A stretch of DNA of 64,000 nt from Telmatactis stephensoni (taxonomy: Eukaryota; Cnidaria; Anthozoa; Actiniaria; Isophelliidae). Position numbers and translations under genes: made by a program. The notes beneath the pieces were generated by a model. That model did not search any database, was not told where the DNA came from, and saw nothing but the letters and a program-made list of their open reading frames with translations. The stretch covers positions 1 through 64,000 of the forward strand of contig JALIZF010001701.1 of the NCBI GenBank assembly GCA_029948255.1, given 5' to 3'. Below are positions 49,217-62,330 of this stretch, piece by piece; position 1 is the stretch's first letter; each line of letters begins with the position of its first letter.

Positions 49217-52200
49217 TTACTCAAACAATACACGAGTGACATATTGGTTACGAAATGTTCCTTCAGGATCCAGTTCATCACAGAGTTGATGTACTTTGGA
49301 AAACATTGGATATAATTTTTTAAAATCTGAAGCTTTTAAGTTATGAGCCTGAAGTATAAAAAGAAAAAATAAATAACACATATTGATAATTAATTGATAC
49401 TTTTTGCACTTGATTTAAGAGGTGCTGCTTTTGAGGTGCATATAGGTCTGACCACATACACAACAGAATCTCACTCCTCTCCCTATATAAGCTAAGTGGA
49501 GTGGTCTTTAACATCCCTCCGAAGCTGGGTTAAGATGTGTAATGTAGAGAGAGACAGGGCTGTTTAATGCCTTTATCACAAAGGTCTAACCATTTGCAGG
49601 TGATTGCAAAGGCAGCACTTTCTCCTCATTTAAAGCCCCGAGTGTTAGTCATGCCAGGGCTCAAACCCTATAAGCTTAACCTAGAGCAGTTTCATATGAG
49701 TGTGCAACAGACTGTCATTGCTGTGGTGTCTATAAAATCATTTGAAATTTCTTCCATAACTTTGCGACATCATAAAAGTGCTATTTTCACAGTCATATGA
49801 AAACTGCTCAAAGCCAACAAGGTGGTGGCATGAACCTTTTATGCACCTTTCAAAGGAAGGATTAAAATATATACCTTAGCCCAGTGAGGTACTCCTCCAA
49901 TGGATAACATTAGTTCTTCAAAAAAATTCCACCACTCGTCATGTGGTATGTCCTTGCCATAAGGCCTAGAATGGAAGGACAAAAATGTTTGAAAAATATA
50001 GTACAGCCAAAAAGTTTTTTTGTGTGCCTGTGTCTATGTTACTTTATAAAATACTTGAGATATAATGCGCGCGCTGATTGGCTGGCTATCATGTTTATAT
50101 CAGAGGACAGAGACATGGCTCGCTCAAAAAACATCAAAAATATTTTATAAAAACAATATAAAACGATCGCTTATGTCTCTGTTCTGTGATATAAACACTC
50201 TGGAAGATGTAGAGCACTCGAAAAGCAAGAGAAACACTCGGCTACGCCTCGTGTTCCTAAGCTTGCTTTTCTCTTGCTCTACATCTTCCATCGTGTTTAT
50301 ATCACAGAACAGAGACATGCGCGCGCGTTTTATATTGCTTAAGCAAATGCGAATAAGTGCCTCCCCCGAATAAGCGCCCCCTTTGAACAAAAAAAATTAA
50401 TAAGCGCCTCCCCCAAATAAGCGCCTCGCACCTCGTTATAGTATACTAATACCAGTACTGTTGTAGTAGTATAACATTGATATTATTGATATTAAGAGGA
50501 AAGCATACTTTGACAGTTGTGTATGCATTTCCTCCCGCTGAATAAGCGCCTCCCTCGAATAAGCGCCTCCCCCCGAATAAGCGCCCCGTTTTCGACATGA
50601 AAAATTTAATAAGCACCGGGGCGCTTATTCGAGTAAATACGGTAGACCTTTTTCAAGTTTGCTAATACTTGCCTATAACAAATAATATTGATAAATGTCA
50701 CATCTTTCTTATAACATGGGCTCAAGTAGATGTCATCTGATTTTACAAACCTAACTTCCACTAAAATCAAGAAGACAGGATTGGATAAATAATACATGTA
50801 TTGTAGAGCAAAAACAATATGACCATGAACAAGCACTAACTAAATAGACATTACAAATAACATGAATTAAACAATGGAGAACAAAGGATTTTGCTACAGC
50901 TATTTGGTGCTATTTAGTTGCTAAGTTGTTTCATGGTTTTAGGGTTAACTTGTGCTCTAAATGTCAAATGAAAATTTATTATAAATTGTGATTGAAGAAG
51001 CCAGGCCTAAACTACAGTAGTAGCTCTGGAATGGACACATTCCAATTAAGAAATCACATGATCAATGCCTTGTATAAGTGTGTACTATAAACAAAATATG
51101 CTGTGCATGCAAGTCAATGCCTTGATGTCTATAAAAACAATCAAAATACCAACCGAATAACCATGTTGTGACCATGCATGCATTACTGTTTTGAAATCTA
51201 TCCTATCTCAAAACTAATATTATCTCAGATAAATGATCATTCCCCTTTAGACTTTGAGAGCTTCTACAGATAAGTTTGTAATTTGTTACCTGGAAAATGG
51301 ACTTTAAAGCTACTACTCTCTGTCCAATCTCTCATACGACGTAGAACATAAGCTGTTTTGTCTCTGTAAATTATATAAAGTGATTGGTTAAATAATGGTC
51401 TGTAAGGGTCACACCACATAATCCCCGTTAAGCCCATTCCCTGGATTCATGTCGGGATGCTCATCAGAAATCCTGAAAATGATCCCCAAAAAGGTACCTG
51501 GGTCCTATCCAGGTAGGTGTGTCAGCATATAATTTTTACCCCTAAAAGGTACCAACTCAAAAACAATAAATGAAATAATTTTTAGTTTTACTACTAAAGA
51601 CAGAATCAAAATTTTCATTGCCATTAAAAATGACCACTTCACAGGATATTCATGGCCCATGAAACATCTTCACCATTAACAATCCATGAATCGAAAAAAT
51701 ACCATGAAAACCCTTTGAAAATTTTAATGGCTTTTTACCAAAGGCCTTACAAAAACCATTAATTTTCAGTCCTGTTTATGGCATTAATTTAATGGCTTTT
51801 TCATGTAGTTTTCATATTTCATGGGCCATGAAGTGGTCATTTTTAAAAGGATTTTAATGGCTTTTTAATACTGACAATAACTATGGTTTCTTTCATGCCT
51901 TTTTCAAGGCTCAACACCATGAAAAGGCCACAAAAATTAAATACCATGAAAATTACTTGAAAAAAACAATTAAAATATTGTGAAATTCCTATGGAAATTT
52001 TCATAGTATTTTAATGGGTTTTTGTTTCATAGTGATCTTCTACTTGTGAAGTTTATGAGAGTATCTTCATTGTGTAGTTCCAGAAAATATCCATACCCCA
52101 CGTATATACGCACCATGGAGGGAATTGGAAATTCTGGTGGGGAGGGGTGGTCAGAGAAAGAACAAAATTATTGCTGCGAGCGAAGCGAGCAGCTTACTAT

Positions 52201-55200
52201 TCGTGCAAAGCTCGAGCTTTTCAGCGATTTTCTCGTGACGTCAAAAAACGTCATCATAATCAGTTAACGTTAATGCATGGTCAGTGGTCACTGGATATAC
52301 AAGTTGTGGTTATAAAAGAGTGTTGGTAAGTATGTTATAATGGATTTCTTTTGTATCTTTGACTGGTAAATAATTAGGGAAATTTTGCTTATTGTTCTTT
52401 TAATTTTAGTCAGTCTTTGAATCAATTTTAAGAGAATTATCAAGCTGCGTGATCGTGTTAGCGGATAGGTAAGTTGAAACTTAAGTTTATGTGCTATCAT
52501 GTTCGATATCATGTCGAATTCAACCCTCATTCGTCAGTGCAAATATTTATAAAGGTCACAGGCTAGTGACGTTTTTAATACAGGCAGTTTAGTGATGGTT
52601 TTAGAGAAAGCAATGATCTTTTATGAGTTCGTCTGCACTTTTAGTTGCTGCCTGTAAAACATCACTACTAAAGAAACAGCCTTTGACCTTTATGAATATT
52701 TGTACTGACGAATGAGGGTTGAATTCGACAGATAGCACAAAAGCTTAGCATAGTTAATAGAGGGGAATGGTTAGGAAGCCTTTTGTTACATTTCTTTGTT
52801 CTAGTCTGGATGTTGAACTGGTCTTGACCGTGCACAAAGTTTCATGTTCGATATCATGTCGAATTCAACCCTCATTCGTCAGTGCAAATATTTATAAAGG
52901 TCACAGGCTAGTGACGTTTTTAATACAGGCAGTTTAGTGATGGTTTTAGAGAAAGACAATGATCTTTTATGAGTTCGTCTGCACTTTTGTTGCTGCCTGT
53001 AAAACATCACTACTAAAGAAACAGCCTTTGACCTTTATGAATATTTGTACTGACGAATGAGGGTTGAATTCGGTTTCAGCTTACTGATCTAACACGATCA
53101 CACAGCTTGATAATTCTCTCAAAACTGATTCAAAGACTGGCTAAAATTAAAAGAACAATAAGCAAAATTTGTATTAACAATATATCGCTAATTATTTACC
53201 AGTCAAAGATACAAAAGAAATCCATTACAACTCACAACTTCGTTCACTTAGTGTTTCACGGGTTAAATGTACCCACTCTCAATTGTTGTTGTATACTTTG
53301 CATACTCGCAGCACTTCACTTTCTATTAGAAATGGCTAGTATTAATACTAGTTTGTATGGAAGAAAAATGGAAGTTCCAGAGGATAGGGGGTCAATTTCC
53401 CTCTTTGGTGGGGGTATGGGTATTTTCTGGACACACATTCACTGAAAAACATTCTAATGTGAGACACCCTTTAAGTTATACCATCCCTGATTTTGACCCC
53501 TAAAAGGTACAAATATGAGCATGGGGGGGGGGGGGGGGGTACTCCCTATATTGGTGTGCTAGGGATGATCGTCGTATTTTTTAGGGGTTGAAATCGCCGA
53601 TTTGGTATTTTTTAGGGGTTGTCAGAGAAAATCGAAAGTTTTTAGGGGTACAAAATATATTAGTGCTGTTCGATTGTTTTCTTTGTTAGTTTTTTGTTTG
53701 ATTTTTTGGTATTTTTAGGGGTGTTTTTGAGCTGTTAGGTATTTTTTAGGGTCGAAAATTTTGGCATTTGGGTATTTTTAGGGTACGTTTTGGAGGTTTC
53801 CGATGATCATCCCTAGTGTTTTGACCCCGAAGAACCCCCCCCGGGATGAGCATCCCCACCCAAATAAATGGGAGGCCATCCCCCCTCCCCCAATGGCCCA
53901 TTCCAACTTCAAACAATGGCCTTTTGAGCAAAATTAACATAAATGTTGGCACATACTACTTTTAACATGGGGGGTTTAATCTAAAAACTGAAAGTATAAT
54001 TATTACAAACCTTTCAATGGCCCACTCTGTTACATACTGCTTGAACAAACAGTTGAAATTAAAAACCTACAAAAATAATATAAAAAAATTATTGCAAGAA
54101 AATAAAATTAACAAATCATCTGTTACAGCATCAGAAGCTGTAAGTGACCTTACAACTATTTTTCAGAATTACGCAACCTTTAATTTGCAGACGACACTAT
54201 TCATTTTTCCCTGAAGCAAGCTTAAATTTACATCAAAAGTCAGAAAATACTAAATGTTCTGTCAATAAATTCAAGTTTGTTTTGTTTCTGAATTTAGAAG
54301 GCTAAAATTTTACAAATTCTAGTTGTTACAATTTGATTGACAGAAGCTTGAAATCCAGACAAGCCATCGACACTAGGTCACGTAATTTTGAAATTGGGTG
54401 TAATGCAAGCACTGATATCTATCGCCTGAGACCTGGTTCCCATAAAAATTATAGCTGCTTAAAAAACTCATTAATAATTCATAAGGCAAACACAATGAAA
54501 ATCGCCAAATAATATTCTGATTGGAGCCTTGGGTGAAGAGGGGGAGTATGGGGGTTGCTTATTTGAGAGTTATATATTTTACAAAATACCATAGAAAGGG
54601 GGTACTTATTGGAAGAAGGGTGCTTATTGAAATTTTCATGGTAGATACAAATTATTAAGTAACAATTATGGAAAATAATTGCAATGTATTCTGGGAGTTT
54701 GCTCAAATTTCTGGGGAGTGCAGGATATTAAGTAGGCTCAGATTTCAGCCATCAGGGATTCATGTGCCCACAATACTCATTCCTGTGATGGCTGGGCATG
54801 TGGACTAAGCATTGTTTGGCTAGACCAATCAGCAATCTGCCCGTCAATTTTTAAGGGGCATAAATTAAAATTTCATTTATTTCAAAGGTCGAGAATTTGA
54901 TACTCCCAGTTATTGATCAATAATCAAAATGTCAATAACTGAGTTGATCTCAATGTTTTCACCAAACAACTGTTACAGTATATGAAGTCTCATAAATAAC
55001 TTGATTTTCTCTTGTACACAAGTTAGTGCATGCCTTTTATCAGACAATGAAGGCCAAAAATGTTTGTAAAATTCATAGAATTTATAGATTTACACAGACA
55101 ACTACTTTGACCTCTTGCCCTTGATTTTACAGATAATGTGTTATGTCACAGACAAGACTTTCAGCTCACGCGCCCAGCCATCATGAGGATGACTATCATG

Positions 55201-56085
55201 GGTGCACAAATCCCTGACGGCTGAAATCTGAGCCTAGATATTGAGTAGTTTGCACATTATTCATTATTAATAATACCTTGTAACTTCTGTCAATTCTCTC
55301 TTTTGATTGTTGAAACAATTGTGTAAAATACAGCTTATTTATAAATGGCACCAAACTTGGGAAGAAGGAGCTGCAACAGAATATTGGTCTTTTAAAATAA
55401 GGTTAATATATACTTAATAAAAAATAGAAAATGTGCATTACATGCTGTGTGCAGATTTAGTGTGTGGGGGGATTGATCAGAACAGTACAGAGAAATGTTA
55501 TAAGAGAAACATGAGCCATAGCCAAGTGCTTCACAATCAGCTTCTTGATTGTTCTGATCAATATTGCCAAGTGCTCTAATAATAATAACATTTATAATAT
55601 AATTTCTATAGCGCCTTTTCCATATGTCCAACTATAGGCGCTTTACAAACAAATGATAACTATAATGTAATATAATATTCTAAGACAAGTCTTCAGCTTG
55701 GATTAAGTAATAAATAATGAAAAAAGGTCAGATTTCTATCCTAATGATAACTGTTAATAAAATATTCAATGATAATGAGATTAGGAACCTCGCAGCCCTA
55801 AATGTAATAAAATATTCAATGATAATGAGATTAGGAACCTCGCGGCCCTAAATGACTTGAAAATTAATTAACTAGATTAAGTTCTCAATTCAAAAATTAT
55901 TTAAACAACCAAGTCTTAAGCTTTGATTTAAATCTGTAAACAGCACAGCATGCAAGTTTAGTATTTTTCAACATTGCTGAAACCATTCAGTTAGATAGGT
56001 GTAGCCCAACCAAATAGTCTGTGTCTGATTGATGGAGTGGTTGACAGACAGACCAGTTCACAGACAGACCAGTTCACAGACAGAC

Positions 56086-56120
<35 letters not shown>

Positions 56121-59100
56121 TAGACAGACCAACTGATTGACTGACTATTACTTGGTCTTTAGGAGCTAGTCTGAAGGGTCACTCCTTTGGCCAGTCTTCA
56201 TGAAGCATTCAATAATCACAACAACTAACAAGACAAAGGCAATCACCTTAACCAGTAAAGAAATTCTAAGAGATAAAATCCAAAAAACCAGTCCCAGAAC
56301 CAATTTGACTGTTTCTTTGTTGGAGGCTGCAAGAAAATTCAAGTATTTAATAAGTAAGAAAGATATAATATTTTTTGGCTTAAATGTTGATAAATGGTTG
56401 TGGGGATTATTGAAATGAGGGGATGGGGACTGGAGGCAAACTAAAATTGGTCCATCCAGGAGGAGGGTGTTTAGCTTTGTGGTTCCACAGTTTACTTAAA
56501 CTATTAAACTATATATATATTTACCATAGAGGTTCTGCTAAGATATACTCCATTAACCATATTTGTATGAGGATACCAAAAGAACTTGAAATGATCACAT
56601 GACACAATCTCCTTGTCAAACTTTCCAAGCATCTACAAATTAGACAATCAAATACATTTTTAGTCTATCGTAGCTTCCTGGAATGTGTTAATCAGTAGCT
56701 AGGGTATATGGAAGTGTATAAGAAAGTTGTTTGTAGGCTACCAGTAGGGCAGTCACATGGTTATTGGCTGGATATCATAAGGTTGACAGTCTGAAAGTTT
56801 CCAGTAGGTTAATTTTAGAGTTATGGTACTCTAATGGTAGGCTATTAAGAGGTTACTGGCAGGATACTGGTAAGCTGTGGTGTTAGTGACTGTTAGTGGT
56901 TTGTCATAAAGTTGTTGGTAGGATACCAGCAGATTATTGATACAGGGTATCAGTAGTTTGGTGGTATCAAGTCAGTAGATTGTTGGTAGGGTCTTATGAG
57001 TTTCAGTATGTTGGAAGTTGGAAGTATTTTTAAGTAGACTGGTGGTAGGATGCAGTAAGTTGTTGGTAGGCTGACAATAGTATGTTAGTAGGTTGTCAGT
57101 AGGTTTTTGTTACATTGTCAGTAGGTTGTCCATAGGGTGACAGCAAGTTGTTGGTAGGGCAACAGTAGGTTATTGGTAGGATATCAGTAGGTTGTTGGTA
57201 GGGTGTCAATAGGTTTGTGTTACATTGTCAGTAGGTTGTTGGTAGGGTGGCAGTAAGTTATTGGTAGGGCAACAGTAGGTTGTTGGTAGGATATCAGTAG
57301 GTTGTTAGTAGGTTGTCAATAGGTTTGTGTTACATTGTCAGTAGGTTGTTCATAGGGTCTCAGTAGGTTGTTGGTAGGGTGTCAGTAGGTTGTTGGTAGG
57401 CTGTCAGTAGGTTGTTGGTAGGGTGTCAGTAGGTTGTTGGTAGGGTGTCAGTAGGTTATTGGTAGGCTGTCAATAGGTTGTTGGTAGGGTGTCAGTAGGT
57501 TGTTGGTAGGGTGTTGGTAGGGTGTCAGTAGGTTGTTGTTAGGTTGACAGTAGGATGACAGTAGGTTGTTGGTAGGATATCAGTAGGTTGTTGGTAGGGC
57601 AACAGTAGGTTGTTGGTAGGCTGTCAATAGGTTTGTGTTACATTGTCAGTAGGTTGTTGGTAGGGTGGCAGTAAGTTATTGGTAGGGCAACAGTAGGTTG
57701 TTGGTAGGATATCAGTAGGTTGTTAGTAGGTTGTCAATAGGTTTGTGTTACATTGTCAGTAGGTTGTTTATAGGGTCTCAGTAGATTGTTGGTAGCCGTG
57801 ATAGTAGGTTGTTGGTAGGGTGTCAATAGGTTGTTGGTAGGGTGTCAGTAGGTTGTTGGTAGGGTGTCAGTAGGTTGTTGGTAAGGTGTCAGTAGATTGT
57901 TGGTAGCCGTGATAGTAGGTTGTTGGTAGGCTCTCTGCAGTAGGTTGTTGGTAGGATATCAGTAGGTTGTTGGTAGGCTGAGTAGGTTTTTGGTAGGTTG
58001 GAGATCAGTAGATTGTTAGTAGGATATCAGTAGGTTGTTGGTAGGATGTCAGTAGGTTGTTGGTAGGGTGACAGTAGGTTGTTGGTAGGGTGACAGTAGG
58101 TTGTTGGTAGGGTGTCAGTAGGTTGTTGGTAGCCGTGACAGTAGGTTGTTGGTAGGGTGTCAGTAGGTTGTTGGTAGGGTGTTGGTAGGGTGTCAGTAGG
58201 TTGTTGTTAGGTTGACAGTAGGATGACAGTAGGTTGTTGGTAGGATATCAGTAGGTTGTTGGTAGGGCAACAGTAGGTTGTTGGTAGGCTGTCAATAGGT
58301 TTGTGTTACATTGTCAGTAGGTTGTTTATAGGGTCTCAGTAGATTGTTGGTAGCCGTGATAGTAGGTTGTTGGTAGGGTGTCAGTAGGTTGTTGGTAGGC
58401 TGTCAGTAAGTTGTTGGTAGGGTGTCAGTAGGTTGTTGATAAGGTGTCAGTAGATTGTTGGTAGCCGTGATAGTAGGTTGTTGGTAGGGTGTCAATAGGC
58501 TGTTGGTAGGGTGTCAGTAGGTTGTTGGTAGGGTGTCAGTAGGTTGTTGGTAAGGTGTCAGTAGATTGTTGGTAGCCGTGATAGTAGGTTGTTGGTAGGC
58601 TCTCTGCAGTAGGTTGTTGGTAGGATATCAGTAGGTTGTTGGTAGGCTGAGTAGGTTTTTGGTAGGTTGGAGATCAGTAGATTGTTAGTAGGATATCAGT
58701 AGGTTGTTGGTAGGGTGTCAGTAGGTTGTTGGTAGGGTGACAGTAGGTTGTTGGTAGGGTGACAGTAGGTTGTTGGTAGGGTGACAGTAGGGTGGTGGTA
58801 GGGTGACAGTAGGGTGTTGGTAGGGTGACATTTTGGTAGGGTGTTGGTAGGGTGACAGTAGGGTGTTGTTTAGGGTACAGTTAGGGTGACAGTTAGGGTG
58901 TTGGTATGGTCAGTAGGGTGTTGGTAGGGTGACAGTAGGTTGTTGGTAGGGTGTCAGTAGGTTGTTGATAGGGTGACAGTAGGATGACAGTAGGTTGTTG
59001 GTAGGATATCAGTAGGTTGTTGGTAGCCGTGACAGTAGGTTGTTGGTTGGATATTGTCAGTAGGTTGTTGGTAGGCTGTCAGTAGGTTGTTGGTAGGGTG

Positions 59101-62100
59101 ACAGTAGGATGACAGTAGGTTGTTGGTAGGATATCAGTAGGTTGTTGGTAGGGTTTCAGTAGGTTGTTGGTTGGGTGACAGTAGGTTGTTGGTAGGATAT
59201 CGTCAGTAGGCTGTTGGTAGGATATCGTCAGTAGGTTACTGGTAGGATATCGTCAGTAGGTTGTTGGTAGGCTGTCAGTAGGTTGTTGGAATAACTGATT
59301 GTTATGACGTCAGACTAGATTGTTGATGGGATATAGGAGGTTGATAGAAGGAGTCAGTAGGTCATTAGAACAGTGTCCAGTTAGGTTGATGGTAAGGTGT
59401 CAGAAGGTTGTTAATACTGTAAGGTGTCAGTAGTTAGTTAGGTGGGTATCAGTAGGTAGTAGGTGAGTAGGTAGATCACCAATGGCTCAGTAATTGTTGC
59501 ATTAATTATTTGAACTGTCACTTAATTAAGGATTGGTACACATTTCATTAGCATGCAACTATCGAGTTTTGGGAGCACTTAGTTGCTAAGCACAAAAGAA
59601 GCAAAAGATTAGCAAGAGGCATAGCTGAGTGCCAATCTAGTTAATTCAGTGCTTATTATCCAACCAACCAAATGCACCCACTGTTCAATTCATGTTGTTC
59701 AACCAATCAGAGTGTGTGATATATCATAGCTATGTGTTATAATACCTCATCTAGTGTGCAGGACTCTGTTTTCTCATGCAAGTTAAAGGCTGGCTCACAT
59801 TGCCAAGTTACTGAGAGAATAACTCCTAAAGCCCCTAAACCACATAATGTTGAATAAAAGATATCCTGATTTCTGGTACTGCTACATTCAATAATTTCAC
59901 CATCGGCAGTCATCAACTCAAGACTTACAACCTGTTTTTTATACAAACAAAAATTTTTATTATATTAAACAATACACATTCCAAAGTTTTTGCTTTCTTA
60001 TTGGATGACTTTAGGATCACCATCCTTGGAAACCCAGAAGTAATATTCTGTTGCTTGTTTCTCGTTTCCAGAAAAAATACCCCTGGGCACAATGTCTGTT
60101 AGAACTTGTTCCAGTTAAGTTGAGATTCAAGAATCCAACCAATCTAATTGGTCGATGCACTGGAGTAGACCATCAGGAAAGAGTCGAATTTTAACTCCAG
60201 AACAAGTTCTAACAGACATCGTGCAGGGGTAATGTTTCTGGGAACGAGAAACGAGTGACAGAATATTACTCCTGGGTTCCCGAGGATGTATAGGATCACT
60301 GGCCTTCAATGCCAAGGGTTACATGATGCAATTAAGGTAGGGGGAAATGTGTGGCAAAAAGCACTGTCATGATAATGACCATTAAATGAATTTATTACAC
60401 TAATAAACTATAGTGTTGAACTTACAAGAGTTGCCAACAAGCCATGTTCAGCTCCTGAGCCATGGACACAGGTAGATATTACACCAGCACAAGTGAAGTC
60501 TGACAGAGCTCCAAGACTAGATAAAATCACAATGAATATTTATATATTTTTTAATTATACATGTGAACATACAGTCATTCTCAAAAAGGTTGCCAGATGA
60601 AAACATATTTATCAATATATCACATTTTCAATTTTCTGGCAAGAATTTTAACTTAAGCTGCAAAACTACAAAACATTATAATAATTATGCGATGTACTTT
60701 GGTATTTTGAATTGAAATTCCTGTTAGAAAATTGAAGATCTGATATATTCAAATGAGTTTATTTTATAACGACTAAACGTCTTTTCATCTGGACAACCTT
60801 TTTGAGAATGACTGCATGTATCTAGAAATTTATTGATTGATATTCTGTGGTAGTTTTCAATAAAGTTTCATGATACACAACGAATCCCTGCCCTTAAATT
60901 TTCATTATACCATTTTTGGAGAAAAGGTAGATCCTTTACATTAAATAAAAGAGAGTTTAAGTCAGCTAAGTAAGACTTACTTTGAGAATCCAAGTCCATG
61001 AAAATCAAGAACACTGTGAAGATCTGTTAGCATTAGCCCTGCTTGAACTTTAACTTGATTCTTCTCTTTATCAACCTTCAAAGGTAATAAAAAATGGATA
61101 AAGAAATAAGCAATCAAGCAAACAAACAAACAAAAATATACAAATGATTGAATACATGAATGAATGAAAAACTGAATGAGAAAAAAACAAATGATGGGAT
61201 GATAATGTATATGAGTTCCCTTTGTTGTGAACACCATTTTATAGCCTATCTTAGAGGATGTTTGTACTTGTCCTATTATATTATTTATGACTGATTGACT
61301 GACTGACTGACTGACTGACTGACTGACTGACTGACTGACTGACTGACTGACTGACTGACTGACTGGCTGAATATGAATGTATGTATCAATGGATGGATGA
61401 ATGTTATAAATGAATGAACACATTAACAATCCTCCTAGCTCTTTTGATCATTTTTGATGTGAGAGAACTAAGGCATGGCTGCCATAGTAACCATATCCGT
61501 GCTCACCATCTAAAATAGCCTCTTGCCGGACAGTGATTATCTTAAAATTATATTCCTAGTAATGGGCACATATTGAATGAATGAATGAATAAATAAATAG
61601 ATGGATGGATGGAAGAATGAAGGATTAATGGATCAATGAATGAAGGAATGGAAAATATCTTATCCTCACCTTCAAAACTTCATTGTAGTTTTTCAAATTG
61701 ACAAGAAAGTCTGACGTGCACACAATGTCAGAAGGTGAATGTCCTGCTCCACAAACCCTGACACAACATTTCAACTGCTTTGCAGCCAACAAAATCTTAG
61801 ATAAAACAAAAAGACAGTGATTACAAGTTAGAGAGCTTTAATTTCATTAATTTTATTAAGACAGCTGCAAATCTAAACCTTTTGAAAGTGGGGGCACCTT
61901 TTTACAAAACACATTGGTGGCTCAGGCGTACATTGTAACTTCCTCAAACCTCTTTTCTAAAGTAGCCTCACTGGGCTTTAGCAAACCATAAAATTCTGAG
62001 GGACTAAAACAACCTTTATAAGGAATATCCTTTTGTGCAAGTGCAGCGAGCATGAAATTGAGCTAAGGCGTGCCAATTCGATTAATAAAACCAACAACAA

Positions 62101-62275
62101 TGTTCAAATATTTATAAAGTAAAGCTTTAGGAAGTAGAGTAAGACTGTTGTTCTACACATTTAGGAGCTGTTTATATGGAGGCAAGCCAGCCCGGTAAGC
62201 TAGCGGGCTGAACTCTTTTGTTTTCTTTTCCCTGGGGGCTAGCTGGCTCGCCTCCATATAAACAGTCCCTTAGAC

Positions 62276-62330
<55 letters not shown>

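Noticed and set aside
60977..61429. 150-codon ORF with a Ser-Val-Ser-Gln repeat
   Set aside because: Only its C-terminal part (VDKEKNQVKVQAGLMLTDLH) is a real oxidase exon; the rest reads through intron and a TGAC microsatellite.
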